A DNA stretch of 64,000 bases, taken from the NCBI RefSeq assembly GCF_002960445.1, contig NZ_POJD01000066.1:1-64000 (forward strand). The letters run 5' to 3'. The translations under genes and the position numbers were made by a program. This DNA is from Streptococcus suis (GTDB lineage: Bacteria > Bacillota > Bacilli > Lactobacillales > Streptococcaceae). The notes beneath the pieces were generated by a model. The model did no database searches. It had not been told where the DNA came from and saw nothing but the letters and a program-made list of their open reading frames with translations. Positions 1-7,980 of this stretch are shown in pieces; position 1 is the first letter of the stretch, and the number at the start of each line of letters is the position of its first letter.

Positions 1-72
1 AATCATCAACGATTTCAAGAACGCAACAACGGCCTTGCCCCTCTTGAAATGAGGAACAAGGCCGTCGCCTAA
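1..72 (+). pseudogene. IS3-family transposase (OrfB), C-terminal fragment
   Basis: The reading frame is open from the first base to a TAA at 70-72 and encodes the last 23 residues of a protein. The segment NHQRFQERNNGLAPLEMR matches the usual C-terminus of IS3-family OrfB transposases, where a YN-x-x-R-x-Q-x-x-x-G-x-x-P-x-E/Q-x-R pattern follows the DDE catalytic core. It is immediately followed by an IS3-type right end. The window cuts the gene, so whether the element is intact upstream cannot be seen. Confidence 0.7.
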
Positions 73-88
73 TCTTTTATTATTTCAT

Positions 89-113
89 TGTCCACTTGAC
101 AGGGAGCAGTTCA
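89..113. mobile_element. Right terminal inverted repeat of an IS3-family element
   Basis: Positions 89-113 read TGTCCACTTGACAGGGAGCA followed by GTTCA. The outermost TCA and the TGTCCACTTGACAGG core are typical of an IS3-group right end, and the repeat lies 16 bp after the transposase stop. The left end and any target duplication are outside the window. The element stops about 20 bp upstream of the MET-box of mmuP. Confidence 0.65.
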
Positions 114-134
114 TATATGGCGGTGGGGATTTGT

Positions 135-151
135 TATAGTTTAAAACTATG
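135..151. promoter_or_regulatory. MET-box, probable MtaR/MetR operator of mmuPM
   Basis: TATAGTTTAAAACTATG is a near-perfect palindrome that fits the streptococcal MET-box (TATAGTTT-S-AAACTATA), the binding site of the LysR-type methionine regulator MtaR/MetR. It lies about 45 bp upstream of the -10 element of mmuP, where an activator would bind. The downstream genes import and use S-methylmethionine to make methionine, which fits this regulation. Confidence 0.7.
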
Positions 152-194
152 GAAATAAGCTTGAAAACGATATAACCAGTTTCTGAAAATTCAT

Positions 195-202
195 GGTATG
201 AT
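195..202 (+). promoter_or_regulatory. Extended -10 promoter of mmuPM
   Basis: TATGAT at 197-202 is about 30 bp before the mmuP start codon, with a TG-like extension just upstream. No good -35 box is visible at the right distance (174-180), which fits an activator-dependent promoter served by the MET-box at 135-151. Confidence 0.5.
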
Positions 203-231
203 AGACTAATCACAAGAATTTAGGAGAGTGT

Positions 232-1608
232 ATGGAAAATCATAATTTTGAAAATCAGGGTACTTTTAATCGAGAGATGAACAGTCGTCATTTGCAGATG
301 TTGTCTATCGGTGGGGTAATCGGAACTGGTTTATTCTTAAGTTCAGGCTATACCATTGCACAGGCTGGGCCATTTGGAGCTATTGCGGCCTATCTATTTG
401 GAGCTGTCATGGTTTACTTGGTCATGTTCTCTTTAGGTGAATTGTCGGTTGCAATGCCGGTGACTGGATCTTTCCACACCTATGCGACCAAGTTTATCAG
501 TCCAGGTACTGGTTTCATGGTGGCCTGGATGTATTGGCTTTGCTGGGTCGTTGCTCTGGCCTCGCAGTTTGTGGGGGCAGCCCAGCTCATGCAACGCTGG
601 TTTCCTAGTGTGCCGATTTGGATTTTTGCGACGATTTTTGCGGTTATTGTCTTTGGATTGAACACCCTATCTGTCGGTTGGTTTGCCAAGGCGGAGGATT
701 CACTCTCGTCTGTCAAGGTCTATGCCATTGCAGCTTTTATCGTGCTTGGGACTTTGGCTATTTTTGGTATTTTGCCATTTGAGGGAACCAAAGCTGCGCC
801 GCTATTTAACAATATCACAAGTAACGGCTTACTTCCTAACGGTCTGGTTGGTTTTATCACGGTCATGCTGTCTGTTAACTATGCCTTTTCAGGTGTGGAA
901 ATGATCGGAATTGCGGCAGGTGAAACAGATAATCCCAAGAAAGCTGTACCGCAAGCCATTAAATCGACAATCGGTCTCTTGGTCATCTTCTTTGTCCTAA
1001 CAATCGTTGTTTTGGCAGCCTTACTTCCTATGTCAGAAGCAGGTGTGACAGAAGCACCGTTCGTACTTGTCTTGGACAAGATAGGTTTTCCTTATGCTGC
1101 TGACATTATGAACTTTATCATCTTGACAGCTATCTTATCTGCATCGACTTCTGGTCTCTATGCTTCAAGTCGTATGCTGTGGTCTTTGGCCAATGAAGGC
1201 ATGATTAGTAAGGAATTGGTAAAAATTAATAAACACGGTGTTCCCATGCGTGGCATGATTTTGTCCATGATTGGTGTTGTCATCGCCTTGATTGCGTCTA
1301 TTTATGCAGAAGATACAATCTTCCTGGCCCTAGTTTCTATCGCTGGTTTTGCGGTTGTCATTGCATGGTTGGCTATTCCGCTTGCACAAATCGGCTTCCG
1401 ACGTGAATTTTTGAAGAATCATAGCGAAGATGAATTGGAATACAAGACACCCTTTTCACCAACTTTGCCGTGGATTACGGTTGTTTTGTTGGTTATTTCC
1501 ATCATCGGAATCGGTTGGGATCCTTCTCAGCGTGCTGGTCTTTACTTTGGTGTGCCATTCATGATTGGCTGCTATATTTATCACTATATCCGCTTTAAAA
1601 AGTGGTAG
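232..1608 (+). CDS. mmuP: S-methylmethionine / amino acid permease MmuP
   Basis: This 458-residue integral membrane protein of the APC superfamily (amino acid transporter type) has about 12 hydrophobic segments. The N-terminus carries the family motif around residues 25-40 (SIGGVIGTGLFLSSG), the substrate-binding unwound region of TM1. It probably imports S-methylmethionine, because the next gene, 12 bp downstream, is homocysteine S-methyltransferase, and mmuP-mmuM is a known pair. The start at 232 follows TAGGAGAG at 221-228. The MET-box upstream suggests methionine-responsive control. Function by sequence alone is only 'amino acid permease'; the specific substrate is inferred from context. 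Confidence 0.85.
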   Translation: MENHNFENQGTFNREMNSRHLQMLSIGGVIGTGLFLSSGYTIAQAGPFGAIAAYLFGAVMVYLVMFSLGELSVAMPVTGSFHTYATKFISPGTGFMVAWMYWLCWVVALASQFVGAAQLMQRWFPSVPIWIFATIFAVIVFGLNTLSVGWFAKAEDSLSSVKVYAIAAFIVLGTLAIFGILPFEGTKAAPLFNNITSNGLLPNGLVGFITVMLSVNYAFSGVEMIGIAAGETDNPKKAVPQAIKSTIGLLVIFFVLTIVVLAALLPMSEAGVTEAPFVLVLDKIGFPYAADIMNFIILTAILSASTSGLYASSRMLWSLANEGMISKELVKINKHGVPMRGMILSMIGVVIALIASIYAEDTIFLALVSIAGFAVVIAWLAIPLAQIGFRREFLKNHSEDELEYKTPFSPTLPWITVVLLVISIIGIGWDPSQRAGLYFGVPFMIGCYIYHYIRFKKW

Positions 1609-1620
1609 GAGGGATCGAGT

Positions 1621-2568
1621 ATGGGTCGTTTTAAAGAACTATTAGAACAAAAGGAATACATCATTTTGCACGGTGCTCTGGGAACAGAATTAGAGTTTCG
1701 AGGTCATGATGTATCGGGCAAGCTCTGGTCTGCCAAATATCTATTGGAAAATCCCGAGTACATCAAGGATATTCATAAGGACTACGTTCGTGCTGGGGCC
1801 GACTTGGTGACAACCTCAACCTATCAGGCGACCTTTGAAGGACTGGCAGAAGTTGGCTTGTCACAAGCAGAGGCAGAGGACCTCATTCGCTTGACCGTTG
1901 ATTTGGCCAAGGAAGCGCGTGATGAGGTCTGGGCAGAATTGTCTGAAGCTGAAAAAGCACAACGAACCTATCCTCTCATTTCAGGTGACGTGGGTCCCTA
2001 CGCAGCCTATTTGGCGAACGGTGCTGAATATACAGGCGATTATGGCAACATTAGTCTGTCAGAGTTAAAAGATTTCCACCGTCGCAGAATCGAACTCCTC
2101 TTAGAACAGGGGGCTGAACTCTTAGCCTTGGAGACTATTCCAAATGTTCTTGAAGCACAAGCCTTAGTAGAGTTATTGGCAGAAGATTTCCCAGAGGTTG
2201 AGGCTTATATCAGCTTCACCTCCCAAGATGGTCAGTCAATCTCTGACGGTACGGCTATTGAAAAAATAGCAGAGCTGGTCAACAGCAGTGAGCAGATTTT
2301 GGCGGTTGGTCTTAACTGTACGGCTCCCTCGCTCTATCCAGCCTTTCTCTGTCAGTTGAGAGAGAAAACGGATAAACCATTTGTCACCTATCCAAATTCT
2401 GGAGAAGTCTATGATGGAGCCACTCAAACTTGGAAGGAAAGAGCAGACGACAGCCATTCTCTTCTGGACAACACACTTGAATGGCACAAACTGGGTGCCA
2501 AGGTAGTTGGAGGCTGTTGCCGTACCCGACCAGCTGATATTGCAAGTCTAGTTGCTGGATTGAAATAA
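1621..2568 (+). CDS. mmuM: Homocysteine S-methyltransferase MmuM
   Basis: A 315-residue cytoplasmic enzyme that transfers a methyl group from S-methylmethionine (or AdoMet) to homocysteine to give methionine. The N-terminal HGALGTELE motif and the zinc ligands typical of the family are present: a cysteine in GLNCTAP (around residue 237) and the C-terminal pair in GGCCRTRP (around 300). It is co-transcribed with mmuP; the gap is only 12 bp and contains the ribosome site AGGAGGGATCGAGT. A hairpin follows directly after the stop. Confidence 0.93.
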   Translation: MGRFKELLEQKEYIILHGALGTELEFRGHDVSGKLWSAKYLLENPEYIKDIHKDYVRAGADLVTTSTYQATFEGLAEVGLSQAEAEDLIRLTVDLAKEARDEVWAELSEAEKAQRTYPLISGDVGPYAAYLANGAEYTGDYGNISLSELKDFHRRRIELLLEQGAELLALETIPNVLEAQALVELLAEDFPEVEAYISFTSQDGQSISDGTAIEKIAELVNSSEQILAVGLNCTAPSLYPAFLCQLREKTDKPFVTYPNSGEVYDGATQTWKERADDSHSLLDNTLEWHKLGAKVVGGCCRTRPADIASLVAGLK

Positions 2569-2571
2569 ATG

Positions 2572-2605
2572 AATCCCCGCTGTCCTGTGACGGCGGGGAT
2601 TTGTC
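2572..2605. terminator. Bidirectional terminator between mmuM and the convergent NUDIX gene
   Basis: AATCCCCGC at 2572-2580 pairs with GCGGGGATT at 2593-2601 around a short loop. On the + strand it is followed by a weak T-rich stretch; on the - strand it is followed by T-containing sequence of the mmuM end. It lies between two convergent genes, so it probably serves both. Confidence 0.7.
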
Positions 2606-2617
2606 TGTTAGGGGAAT

Positions 2618-3118
2618 TTAGCTTTGTAAAAACAACCCCTCCACATAGTCTTTCTGCCTTGGAATGACCAGTTCTGTTTCAAGAAAATCTTTCAACTTTT
2701 CCTGTGGGACCCAGATGTAGTTGCTGGTTTCGTCGGCTTGGAGTTGGATAGCAGCTTTGTCCCAGTCGGTTTCAGCCCAGTAGCAGTGGAAAATGCACTG
2801 GTCATCATGGGCGACAAAGTGTGTATGGTGGCGGAGTTGGTCAGCTGTCAGCTCAATGCCTGTCTCTTCGCGGACCTCGCGTAAAATGGCCTGCTCTGCT
2901 ATTTCCCCAAATAAAGCCGAACCTCCTGCTGTCGCTTCATAATAGTCAGGGTAGGAGGGTTTGGTGCTGTCGCGTTTCATGAAGAGGGTGCTGCCGTCGT
3001 GGTGGCGGATGATGCACTCGACGACCAGGTGGTAGAGGCCGTGGGGAATGGATTCTCCGCGTGTGAGGGTGTGGTCGGTCAGGTGACCGTCGGCTGTGTA
3101 GGCGTTCCAAGTTTCCAT
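2618..3118 (-). CDS. NUDIX hydrolase
   Basis: A 166-residue protein with a complete Nudix box: a glycine about residue 74 (GGSALFGE), then REVREETGI about residues 88-96, giving G-x5-E-x7-REVREETGI. The fold hydrolyses nucleoside diphosphate derivatives; the substrate is not determined by the sequence. The start is supported by AGGAGAACGAA just upstream on the minus strand. The opening part (about residues 15-60) is like that of isopentenyl-diphosphate-isomerase-type Nudix proteins, but no isomerase activity is claimed. Confidence 0.85.
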   Translation of the reverse strand: METWNAYTADGHLTDHTLTRGESIPHGLYHLVVECIIRHHDGSTLFMKRDSTKPSYPDYYEATAGGSALFGEIAEQAILREVREETGIELTADQLRHHTHFVAHDDQCIFHCYWAETDWDKAAIQLQADETSNYIWVPQEKLKDFLETELVIPRQKDYVEGLFLQS

Positions 3119-3183
3119 TTCGTTCTCCTGTCAATTTTGTAGTTATTTAGTATAGCACATCTGTAAGTGTAAGGCAACATGTT

Positions 3184-3211
3184 TTGTTTTTGTACGGACA
3201 AGTGTTATACT
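3184..3211 (+). promoter_or_regulatory. Promoter of the VOC gene
   Basis: TTGTTT at 3184-3189 and TATACT at 3206-3211 with a 16-bp spacer, about 27 bp before the start codon at 3239. A perfect-looking ribosome site (AAGGAG) is at 3227-3232. Confidence 0.55.
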
Positions 3212-3238
3212 GGGGCTACTAACTCAAAGGAGAAATCA

Positions 3239-4114
3239 ATGCAAACCATTATCCCACATCTCTGGCATGACACAGAGGCAAAAGAAGCGGTGGCTTTTTA
3301 TGTGGACCTCTTCGGTGGCAAGCTGGACTGGACCTACACCATTACGGATACGCCTTCGGGTGATTCGGATTTGATTCAGTTTCAACTGGGCGATATGACC
3401 TTGGCGGCTATTAGTGCTGGTCCATACTTTAAGCTCAATGAGTCCATGTCCCTTATGGTCAATGTAGCCAGCAAGGATGAAGTGACACGTTTGTACCAAG
3501 CCTTGTCAGAAGGCGGTCGTATTCTCATGCCTTTGGGAGAGTATCCCTTCAGCCCTTACTATGTCTGGTTGGAAGACCGCTTTGGTCTGTCTTGGCAACT
3601 ATCTTATGCACCCGACTTGGTCAAGTCTTATCAGTTTGACATCTGTCTGCTCTTCTCACAGGAACAGGTTGGTTTGGCCCAGCCTATGTTGGACTACTAC
3701 AAGGACAAGCTCCCTCAGGCTAGTGTCGGTCAACTTTCCTACTACGGTGAAGGGGAGGCTGCTGTTGAGGCTGCCAAACTGAACTATGCGGAACTTCTTA
3801 TCGCTGGACAGAAAATGATTGTCATGGACCACGGCTACGGGGGTGAAGCTTCATTCAACGAAGCCTTCTCGATCATGGTCTATGTGGATAGTCAGGACGA
3901 ACTCAATTTCTATTATGACCTCTTATCAGCAGTGCCAGAGGCGGAAATGTGCGGTTGGGTCAAGGACCAGTTTGGGATTTCCTGGCAGATTGTACCGCGT
4001 ATGTTGATGGAAGCATACGATACGGCTAGCCCAGAAACCGTCAAGGCTGTTAATGATGCCGTTCTGCAAATGCGTCGTCTGGATTTTGACCAGATTAAAG
4101 AGATTTTATCCTAA
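3239..4114 (+). CDS. Two-domain VOC (PhnB/glyoxalase-like) protein
   Basis: A 291-residue cytoplasmic protein made of two similar halves of about 140 residues, each with the PhnB / 3-demethylubiquinone-methyltransferase-like pattern (PHLWHDTEAKEAVAFY at the start; W-x-x-D-x-F-G-x-S-W-Q ends each half: DRFGLSWQL near 120 and DQFGISWQI near 255). VOC proteins bind a metal in a paired beta-alpha-beta-beta-beta fold and act on varied substrates. The ATG at 3239 is chosen over an upstream in-frame start at 3179 because AAGGAG precedes it and the promoter lies between the two. Substrate unknown. Confidence 0.82.
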   Translation: MQTIIPHLWHDTEAKEAVAFYVDLFGGKLDWTYTITDTPSGDSDLIQFQLGDMTLAAISAGPYFKLNESMSLMVNVASKDEVTRLYQALSEGGRILMPLGEYPFSPYYVWLEDRFGLSWQLSYAPDLVKSYQFDICLLFSQEQVGLAQPMLDYYKDKLPQASVGQLSYYGEGEAAVEAAKLNYAELLIAGQKMIVMDHGYGGEASFNEAFSIMVYVDSQDELNFYYDLLSAVPEAEMCGWVKDQFGISWQIVPRMLMEAYDTASPETVKAVNDAVLQMRRLDFDQIKEILS

Positions 4115-4138
4115 AAAGCTGACTTCGGTCAGTTTTTC
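4113..4138 (+). terminator. Rho-independent terminator after the VOC gene
   Basis: AAAAAG-CTGAC-TTCG-GTCAG-TTTTT: a 5-bp stem with a stable TTCG tetraloop, followed by five Ts, overlapping the VOC stop codon. Confidence 0.85.
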
Positions 4139-4141
4139 TCC

Positions 4142-4447
4142 TTGTGGACAGTCAACAGAGAAGGTTTTTCAAATGCAACTGCGGTGGCAGATTATTTGGC
4201 TAGCAAGGGAATGCCCTTTCGACAGGCTCATGAAATTATTGGAAAACTGGTCTTGGAATGTAGCAAGGTTGGATATTATCTACAAGATGTTCCTCTAGAA
4301 CGCTACCAAGAAATTTCTGATTTGATTGAATTGGACATCTACACGGCCCTTCAATCAAAAACAGCAGTCCACCGTGTCAATCGCTTGACGGGACAGTTTT
4401 TGCATAATTTTATCTGCGAATGCAACAAGCAAATGAGCAATTACTAG
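4142..4447 (+). pseudogene. argH: argH (argininosuccinate lyase) 3' remnant
   Basis: The translation carries the C-terminal signature of argininosuccinate lyase: [20 protein letters not shown], then [12 protein letters not shown], then a segment on the order of D-L-I-E-x-D-I-Y-x-A-L. The usual last part (an RRNS-x-GGTG-like tail) is replaced by unrelated sequence after about residue 80. Only about 100 of the normal 460 residues exist, there is no promoter or ribosome site, and the fragment begins directly after the terminator at 4113-4138. It sits immediately upstream of rnpA, where an intact argH is found in some streptococci. It is a deletion scar, not a functional gene. Confidence 0.7.
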
Positions 4448-4476
4448 CTTCAAAAAGCCTCTAAACGTGATGTTTA

Positions 4477-4504
4477 TTGGCTTTTTTGAATTTTATGGTA
4501 TAAT
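4477..4504 (+). promoter_or_regulatory. Promoter of rnpA-yidC-khpB
   Basis: TTGGCT at 4477-4482 and TATAAT at 4499-4504, 16-bp spacer, with a TGG extension before the -10. The start codon of rnpA follows 31 bp later. Confidence 0.7.
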
Positions 4505-4534
4505 AGAGGTAATTTTGAAAGATGGAGTGACGGT

Positions 4535-4894
4535 TTGAAGAAAAGCTATCGTGTCAAGCGTGAACGAGATTTTAATGACATTTTTACAAAAGGAAAGAAT
4601 GTAGCCAATCGGAAGTTTGTGGTTTACTGCTTACCCAAGGACCAGGCTCATTTCCGAGTAGGCCTATCTGTCAGCAAAAAATTGGGAAACGCTGTCATGA
4701 GAAATCGCATTAAGCGAAGACTTCGCCATGTCCTGATAGAATGCCAGCAAGAGTTGGTGACGGATGACTTTGTAATCATCGCTCGTAAAGGAGTTGAAGA
4801 GCTGTCCTATCAGGAAATCAAGAAAAACCTCATCCATGTTTTAAAACTAGCTAAATTATACCAGGAAGGTGTTGCGATTGAAAAAGAATCTTAA
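4535..4894 (+). CDS. rnpA: Ribonuclease P protein component RnpA
   Basis: A 119-residue basic protein that binds the RNase P RNA and helps cleave 5' leaders from pre-tRNAs. It shows the usual N-terminal [16 protein letters not shown] and the RNR signature ([20 protein letters not shown], about residues 48-67), which contacts the catalytic RNA. Translation starts at TTG (4535) after GGAGTG. The last codons overlap the beginning of yidC, typical of the rnpA-yidC-khpB cluster. Confidence 0.97.
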   Translation: MKKSYRVKRERDFNDIFTKGKNVANRKFVVYCLPKDQAHFRVGLSVSKKLGNAVMRNRIKRRLRHVLIECQQELVTDDFVIIARKGVEELSYQEIKKNLIHVLKLAKLYQEGVAIEKES

Positions 4895-5690
4895 GTGGGC
4901 TGGGCTACTGACCACAACTCTACTCGTGCTAACCGCTTGTGGAACAGGAACAGCCTCCAGTCAGTCTTCGGGCGCATGGAATGGATTGATTCATTGGTTT
5001 GCTAGCATTATTCAATTCTTGTCCATCAACGGTCAGATTGGTATCGGGATTATTCTCTTTACGATTATCATTCGGACTATCTTATTGCCTTTGTTCCAAA
5101 TTCAAATGAATTCTTCGCGTAAGATGCAGGAACTTCAACCCCAGCTACGTGCTTTACAGGAAGAGTATGCTGGAAGTGATATGGATACTCGTCAGAAATT
5201 ATATGAGGAAACACGAAAACTCTATAAAGAGAACGGCGTCAACATGACCTCATCCATGTGGCCACTCTTAATTCAGATGCCGATTTTGCTAGCTCTCTAT
5301 CAAGCTCTGATAACGGAGGAAGCTCTCAAGGTTGGACAGTTCCTCTGGGTAAATCTTGGTGAAGCTGACCCCTACTTTATCTTTCCAGTTTTAGCAGCAG
5401 CCTTCACCTTCTTAAGTACTTGGTTGGCCAATAAGGCAGCTATTGAGAAAAATGGTGCCATTACAGCTATGATGTACATCATGCCAGTACTGATTTTCTT
5501 CTTTGCTGTTACAGCCGCTAGTGGTGTGGCCTTGTACTGGACGGTATCTAACGCTTATCAAGTGGTTCAAACCTTGGTGTTTAATAATCCTTTTAAAATC
5601 ATAGCAGAGCGTCAAGCTAAAATTGATGCTGAAAAAGAGCGTCAAGCTAAAATCAGACGGGCTCAGAAAAAGGCTCGCAAACAGAAGTAG
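4878..5690 (+). CDS. yidC: Membrane protein insertase YidC/OxaA1 (lipoprotein type)
   Basis: A 270-residue insertase that helps integrate proteins into the cytoplasmic membrane alone or with Sec. The N-terminus is a lipoprotein signal ([13 protein letters not shown]), so Cys about residue 20 would be lipid-modified. Five hydrophobic segments follow, with the conserved R in the groove helix ([20 protein letters not shown]) and a highly basic C-terminal tail (KKARKQK). The TTG at 4878 is preferred because AGGAAGG ends 8 bp before it; GTG at 4869 is the alternative. It overlaps the end of rnpA by 17 bp and khpB follows 24 bp downstream. Confidence 0.95.
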   Translation: MKKNLKWAGLLTTTLLVLTACGTGTASSQSSGAWNGLIHWFASIIQFLSINGQIGIGIILFTIIIRTILLPLFQIQMNSSRKMQELQPQLRALQEEYAGSDMDTRQKLYEETRKLYKENGVNMTSSMWPLLIQMPILLALYQALITEEALKVGQFLWVNLGEADPYFIFPVLAAAFTFLSTWLANKAAIEKNGAITAMMYIMPVLIFFFAVTAASGVALYWTVSNAYQVVQTLVFNNPFKIIAERQAKIDAEKERQAKIRRAQKKARKQK

Positions 5691-5714
5691 GATGAAACGA
5701 ATAGGAGAGAGAAA

Positions 5715-6701
5715 ATGAAATTTACAGGTGCAAATGTTGAAGAAGCCATTCAAAATGGTCTAGAAGAATTGAATATTCCCCGTAAGAAGGCACATATCAC
5801 TGTTGTAGCGCGTGAGAAGAAAGGTTTCTTTGGTTTTGGTAAAAAACCAGCCATCGTAGATATTGATGTCATCAACGAAACGACCGTTGTCAAAGCCAAC
5901 CAAAAGGCTGTTCGAGGCGTTCCAAGTGAAATCAATGAACTCAATGAGCCAGTCAAGAGTGTTTCAGAAGCTACGATTGACCTTGGAAAAGTTGTTGCGG
6001 CAGTTAAGGAATTTGAAAAATCTGGTCAAACGCTTGATGATGAGATTAAGGCTCAGATTTTGAAGAACGAAAAAGAAGCGACAACCATTCTTGAAGAAAC
6101 TGGGCGCATTGAAATTCTTTCTGACGAATTGTTAGCAAGTGTCAGTCAAACACCTACTCAAGAAGAAACAATCAGCTCAGAGCCAGTTGTCAAAGATGAA
6201 TTTGCTGATTTAAATATCAAGGTGGAGCCCCAGTACGACATTGAACAGGTTGTTGCAGAGGTTTCTGCCTACATTCAAGAAATTCTGGACGATATGGATG
6301 TGGAAGCAAGTATTGAAACCAGCCATAGCCGACGTACAATCAATATCCAAGTCGACACCAATGAACCAGGACGTGTTATTGGCTATCACGGTAAAGTTTT
6401 GAAGGCCTTGCAACTCTTGGCTCAGAACTTCCTTTACAACCGTTATGAGCGGAATTTCTACATCACCATCAATGTGAATGACTATGTAGAACACCGTGCA
6501 GAAGTTCTTCAAGGCTATGCGCAAAAATTGGCTGAACGTGTATTGGTTGAACAGGAAGCCTACCACACAGACCCTATGTCAAGCAGTGAACGTAAAATCA
6601 TCCACCGCATTATTTCTAAGATGGATGGTTTGACTAGCTATTCAGAAGGTAGTGAACCAAACCGCTATGTAGTGGTAGATATTGAAGGACATCGCGATTA
6701 A
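5715..6701 (+). CDS. khpB: RNA-binding protein KhpB (Jag/EloR)
   Basis: A 328-residue cytoplasmic RNA-binding protein that works with KhpA to control cell elongation and division in streptococci. Order of parts: an N-terminal Jag domain with the KKGFFGFG motif (about residues 36-43), an acidic low-complexity linker (about 75-165), a KH domain with the GRVIGYHGK loop (about 217-225), and a C-terminal R3H domain around residues 285-320 (SSERKIIHRII). ATG at 5715 follows GGAGAG at 5703-5708. Last gene of the rnpA transcript; a terminator follows. Confidence 0.95.
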   Translation: MKFTGANVEEAIQNGLEELNIPRKKAHITVVAREKKGFFGFGKKPAIVDIDVINETTVVKANQKAVRGVPSEINELNEPVKSVSEATIDLGKVVAAVKEFEKSGQTLDDEIKAQILKNEKEATTILEETGRIEILSDELLASVSQTPTQEETISSEPVVKDEFADLNIKVEPQYDIEQVVAEVSAYIQEILDDMDVEASIETSHSRRTINIQVDTNEPGRVIGYHGKVLKALQLLAQNFLYNRYERNFYITINVNDYVEHRAEVLQGYAQKLAERVLVEQEAYHTDPMSSSERKIIHRIISKMDGLTSYSEGSEPNRYVVVDIEGHRD

Positions 6702-6725
6702 GAAGAGGCTCAGCCTCTTTTTTTC
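6702..6725 (+). terminator. Terminator after khpB
   Basis: AGAGGC-TCA-GCCTCT (stem 6704-6709 / 6713-6718) followed by a run of eight Ts. Confidence 0.85.
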
Positions 6726-6766
6726 AATGTTTTTTCTTAATCTGATTGAAAATAGAACAGAATAGC

Positions 6767-6795
6767 TTGACAAACCCCCAGATTTTATATAAAAT
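6767..6795 (+). promoter_or_regulatory. rpmH promoter
   Basis: Consensus TTGACA at 6767-6772 and TAAAAT at 6790-6795 with a 17-bp spacer. The 5' untranslated region to the GTG at 6870 is about 68 nt. Confidence 0.75.
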
Positions 6796-6869
6796 AGTTT
6801 GGTATGTTTAGTAACTGATCAAAACTAGCCGGCTAAACGAATACAAGAATCTAAGAGGAGGTATTCATC

Positions 6870-7007
6870 GTGAAACGTACTTTTCAACCAAGTAAAATCC
6901 GTCGCGCACGCAAACACGGTTTCCGTAGCCGTATGGCAACTAAAAACGGCCGTCGCGTGTTAGCAGCTCGTCGCCGTAAGGGACGTAAAGTTCTTACAGT
7001 AGCATAA
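6870..7007 (+). CDS. rpmH: 50S ribosomal protein L34
   Basis: A 45-residue, strongly basic protein ([20 protein letters not shown], later [16 protein letters not shown]), a complete match to L34, one of the smallest large-subunit proteins. It starts with GTG at 6870; the ribosome site AGAGGAGG at 6854-6861 is strong. It has its own promoter and terminator, so it is monocistronic. Confidence 0.97.
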
Positions 7008-7017
7008 GAATACAACT

Positions 7018-7052
7018 AAAACCAGCAGAAACTCGAGTCTGCTGGTTTTTTC
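7018..7052 (+). terminator. rpmH terminator
   Basis: ACCAGCAGA (7021-7029) pairs with TCTGCTGGT (7038-7046), followed by six Ts. Because of the A run before it, it may also stop the convergent HAD gene. Confidence 0.88.
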
Positions 7053-7056
7053 GTCC

Positions 7057-7875
7057 TTATTTCACATTGAGGAGATGCTTTTCGATAGCCTTGGCTAAGC
7101 CAGATTCATTATGGCTGTCTGTGATATCATCCGCGAACTTGAGTAGGGATGGACTTGCATTTTTCATGGCAATTCCAAGTCCTGCCCACTGGAGCATTTG
7201 GATATCATTGTCCCCATCTCCAACCACCATGACTTCCTCTGGAGTTATGCCGAGCTTCTCTGTTAGTCTAGCCAAGGCACTAGCCTTACTAACTCCTTTT
7301 GGAAGGACTTCAAAAGCATAGTCTAAACTACGGACAGGTTGGAAGTTTTCTGCTAGTTGGTTACCGTAAGCTAGTTGCAGTTGATCCAGTTCCTCAGCCT
7401 CTCCCATAAAAATCGGAACAAGGACAGGTATGTTCAAGGAGCGAAAATTCTCCAAGTCTGTATGGTAAAGGATAGAGGATTCAATGATCGCATCTTTTTT
7501 TGTGGCTTCGTTTAGTTCTTTACCTAGTGCATAATTAGCATGAGGTGTAAAGAGGACTAGGTTAAGACTAGGGAACTCCTCTAGAAATTTTGCTAATTGT
7601 TCAACATGAGCTAGCGGTGTCGACTGATAAGAAAGGATAGACCAGTCATCAGTCGAAAGGGTCAGACAGCCGTTGTTGCCAATGGCATAGGGAGAATATG
7701 TTAGCTTCAATTCATCAAAATAGGGTTGAATACCAGACAGGGGCCGTCCTGTACACAGTACCACCATTATTCCAGCTTCGGCAACTTGTCGTAAGGCACG
7801 CTGGTTACGAGGGGAAATCTCCTTTTTATCGTCCAACAGGGTTCCATCCATATCAATAGCGAGTAGTTTAATCAT
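7057..7875 (-). CDS. Cof-type HAD-IIB family phosphatase
   Basis: A 272-residue cytoplasmic hydrolase of the HAD superfamily, Cof subgroup. Motif I is DMDGTLLDDKKE near residue 8 (nucleophile Asp and acid/base Asp), the motif IV region is VVGDGDNDIQML near residue 218, and the C2B cap lies between. Such enzymes dephosphorylate sugar phosphates, flavin or nucleotide cofactors; the substrate cannot be told from sequence. Divergently transcribed from tatD, convergent with rpmH. Confidence 0.9.
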   Translation of the reverse strand: MIKLLAIDMDGTLLDDKKEISPRNQRALRQVAEAGIMVVLCTGRPLSGIQPYFDELKLTYSPYAIGNNGCLTLSTDDWSILSYQSTPLAHVEQLAKFLEEFPSLNLVLFTPHANYALGKELNEATKKDAIIESSILYHTDLENFRSLNIPVLVPIFMGEAEELDQLQLAYGNQLAENFQPVRSLDYAFEVLPKGVSKASALARLTEKLGITPEEVMVVGDGDNDIQMLQWAGLGIAMKNASPSLLKFADDITDSHNESGLAKAIEKHLLNVK

Positions 7876-7980
7876 TATTTATTCTCCTTTTCAGATTATT
7901 GTAGCATATTCTCTACAGAACTGTCTTGAAAGCTAGAGGTCTAAAGTATGGTATAATGGTAGAAAAGAAAGAGAAGTAAG

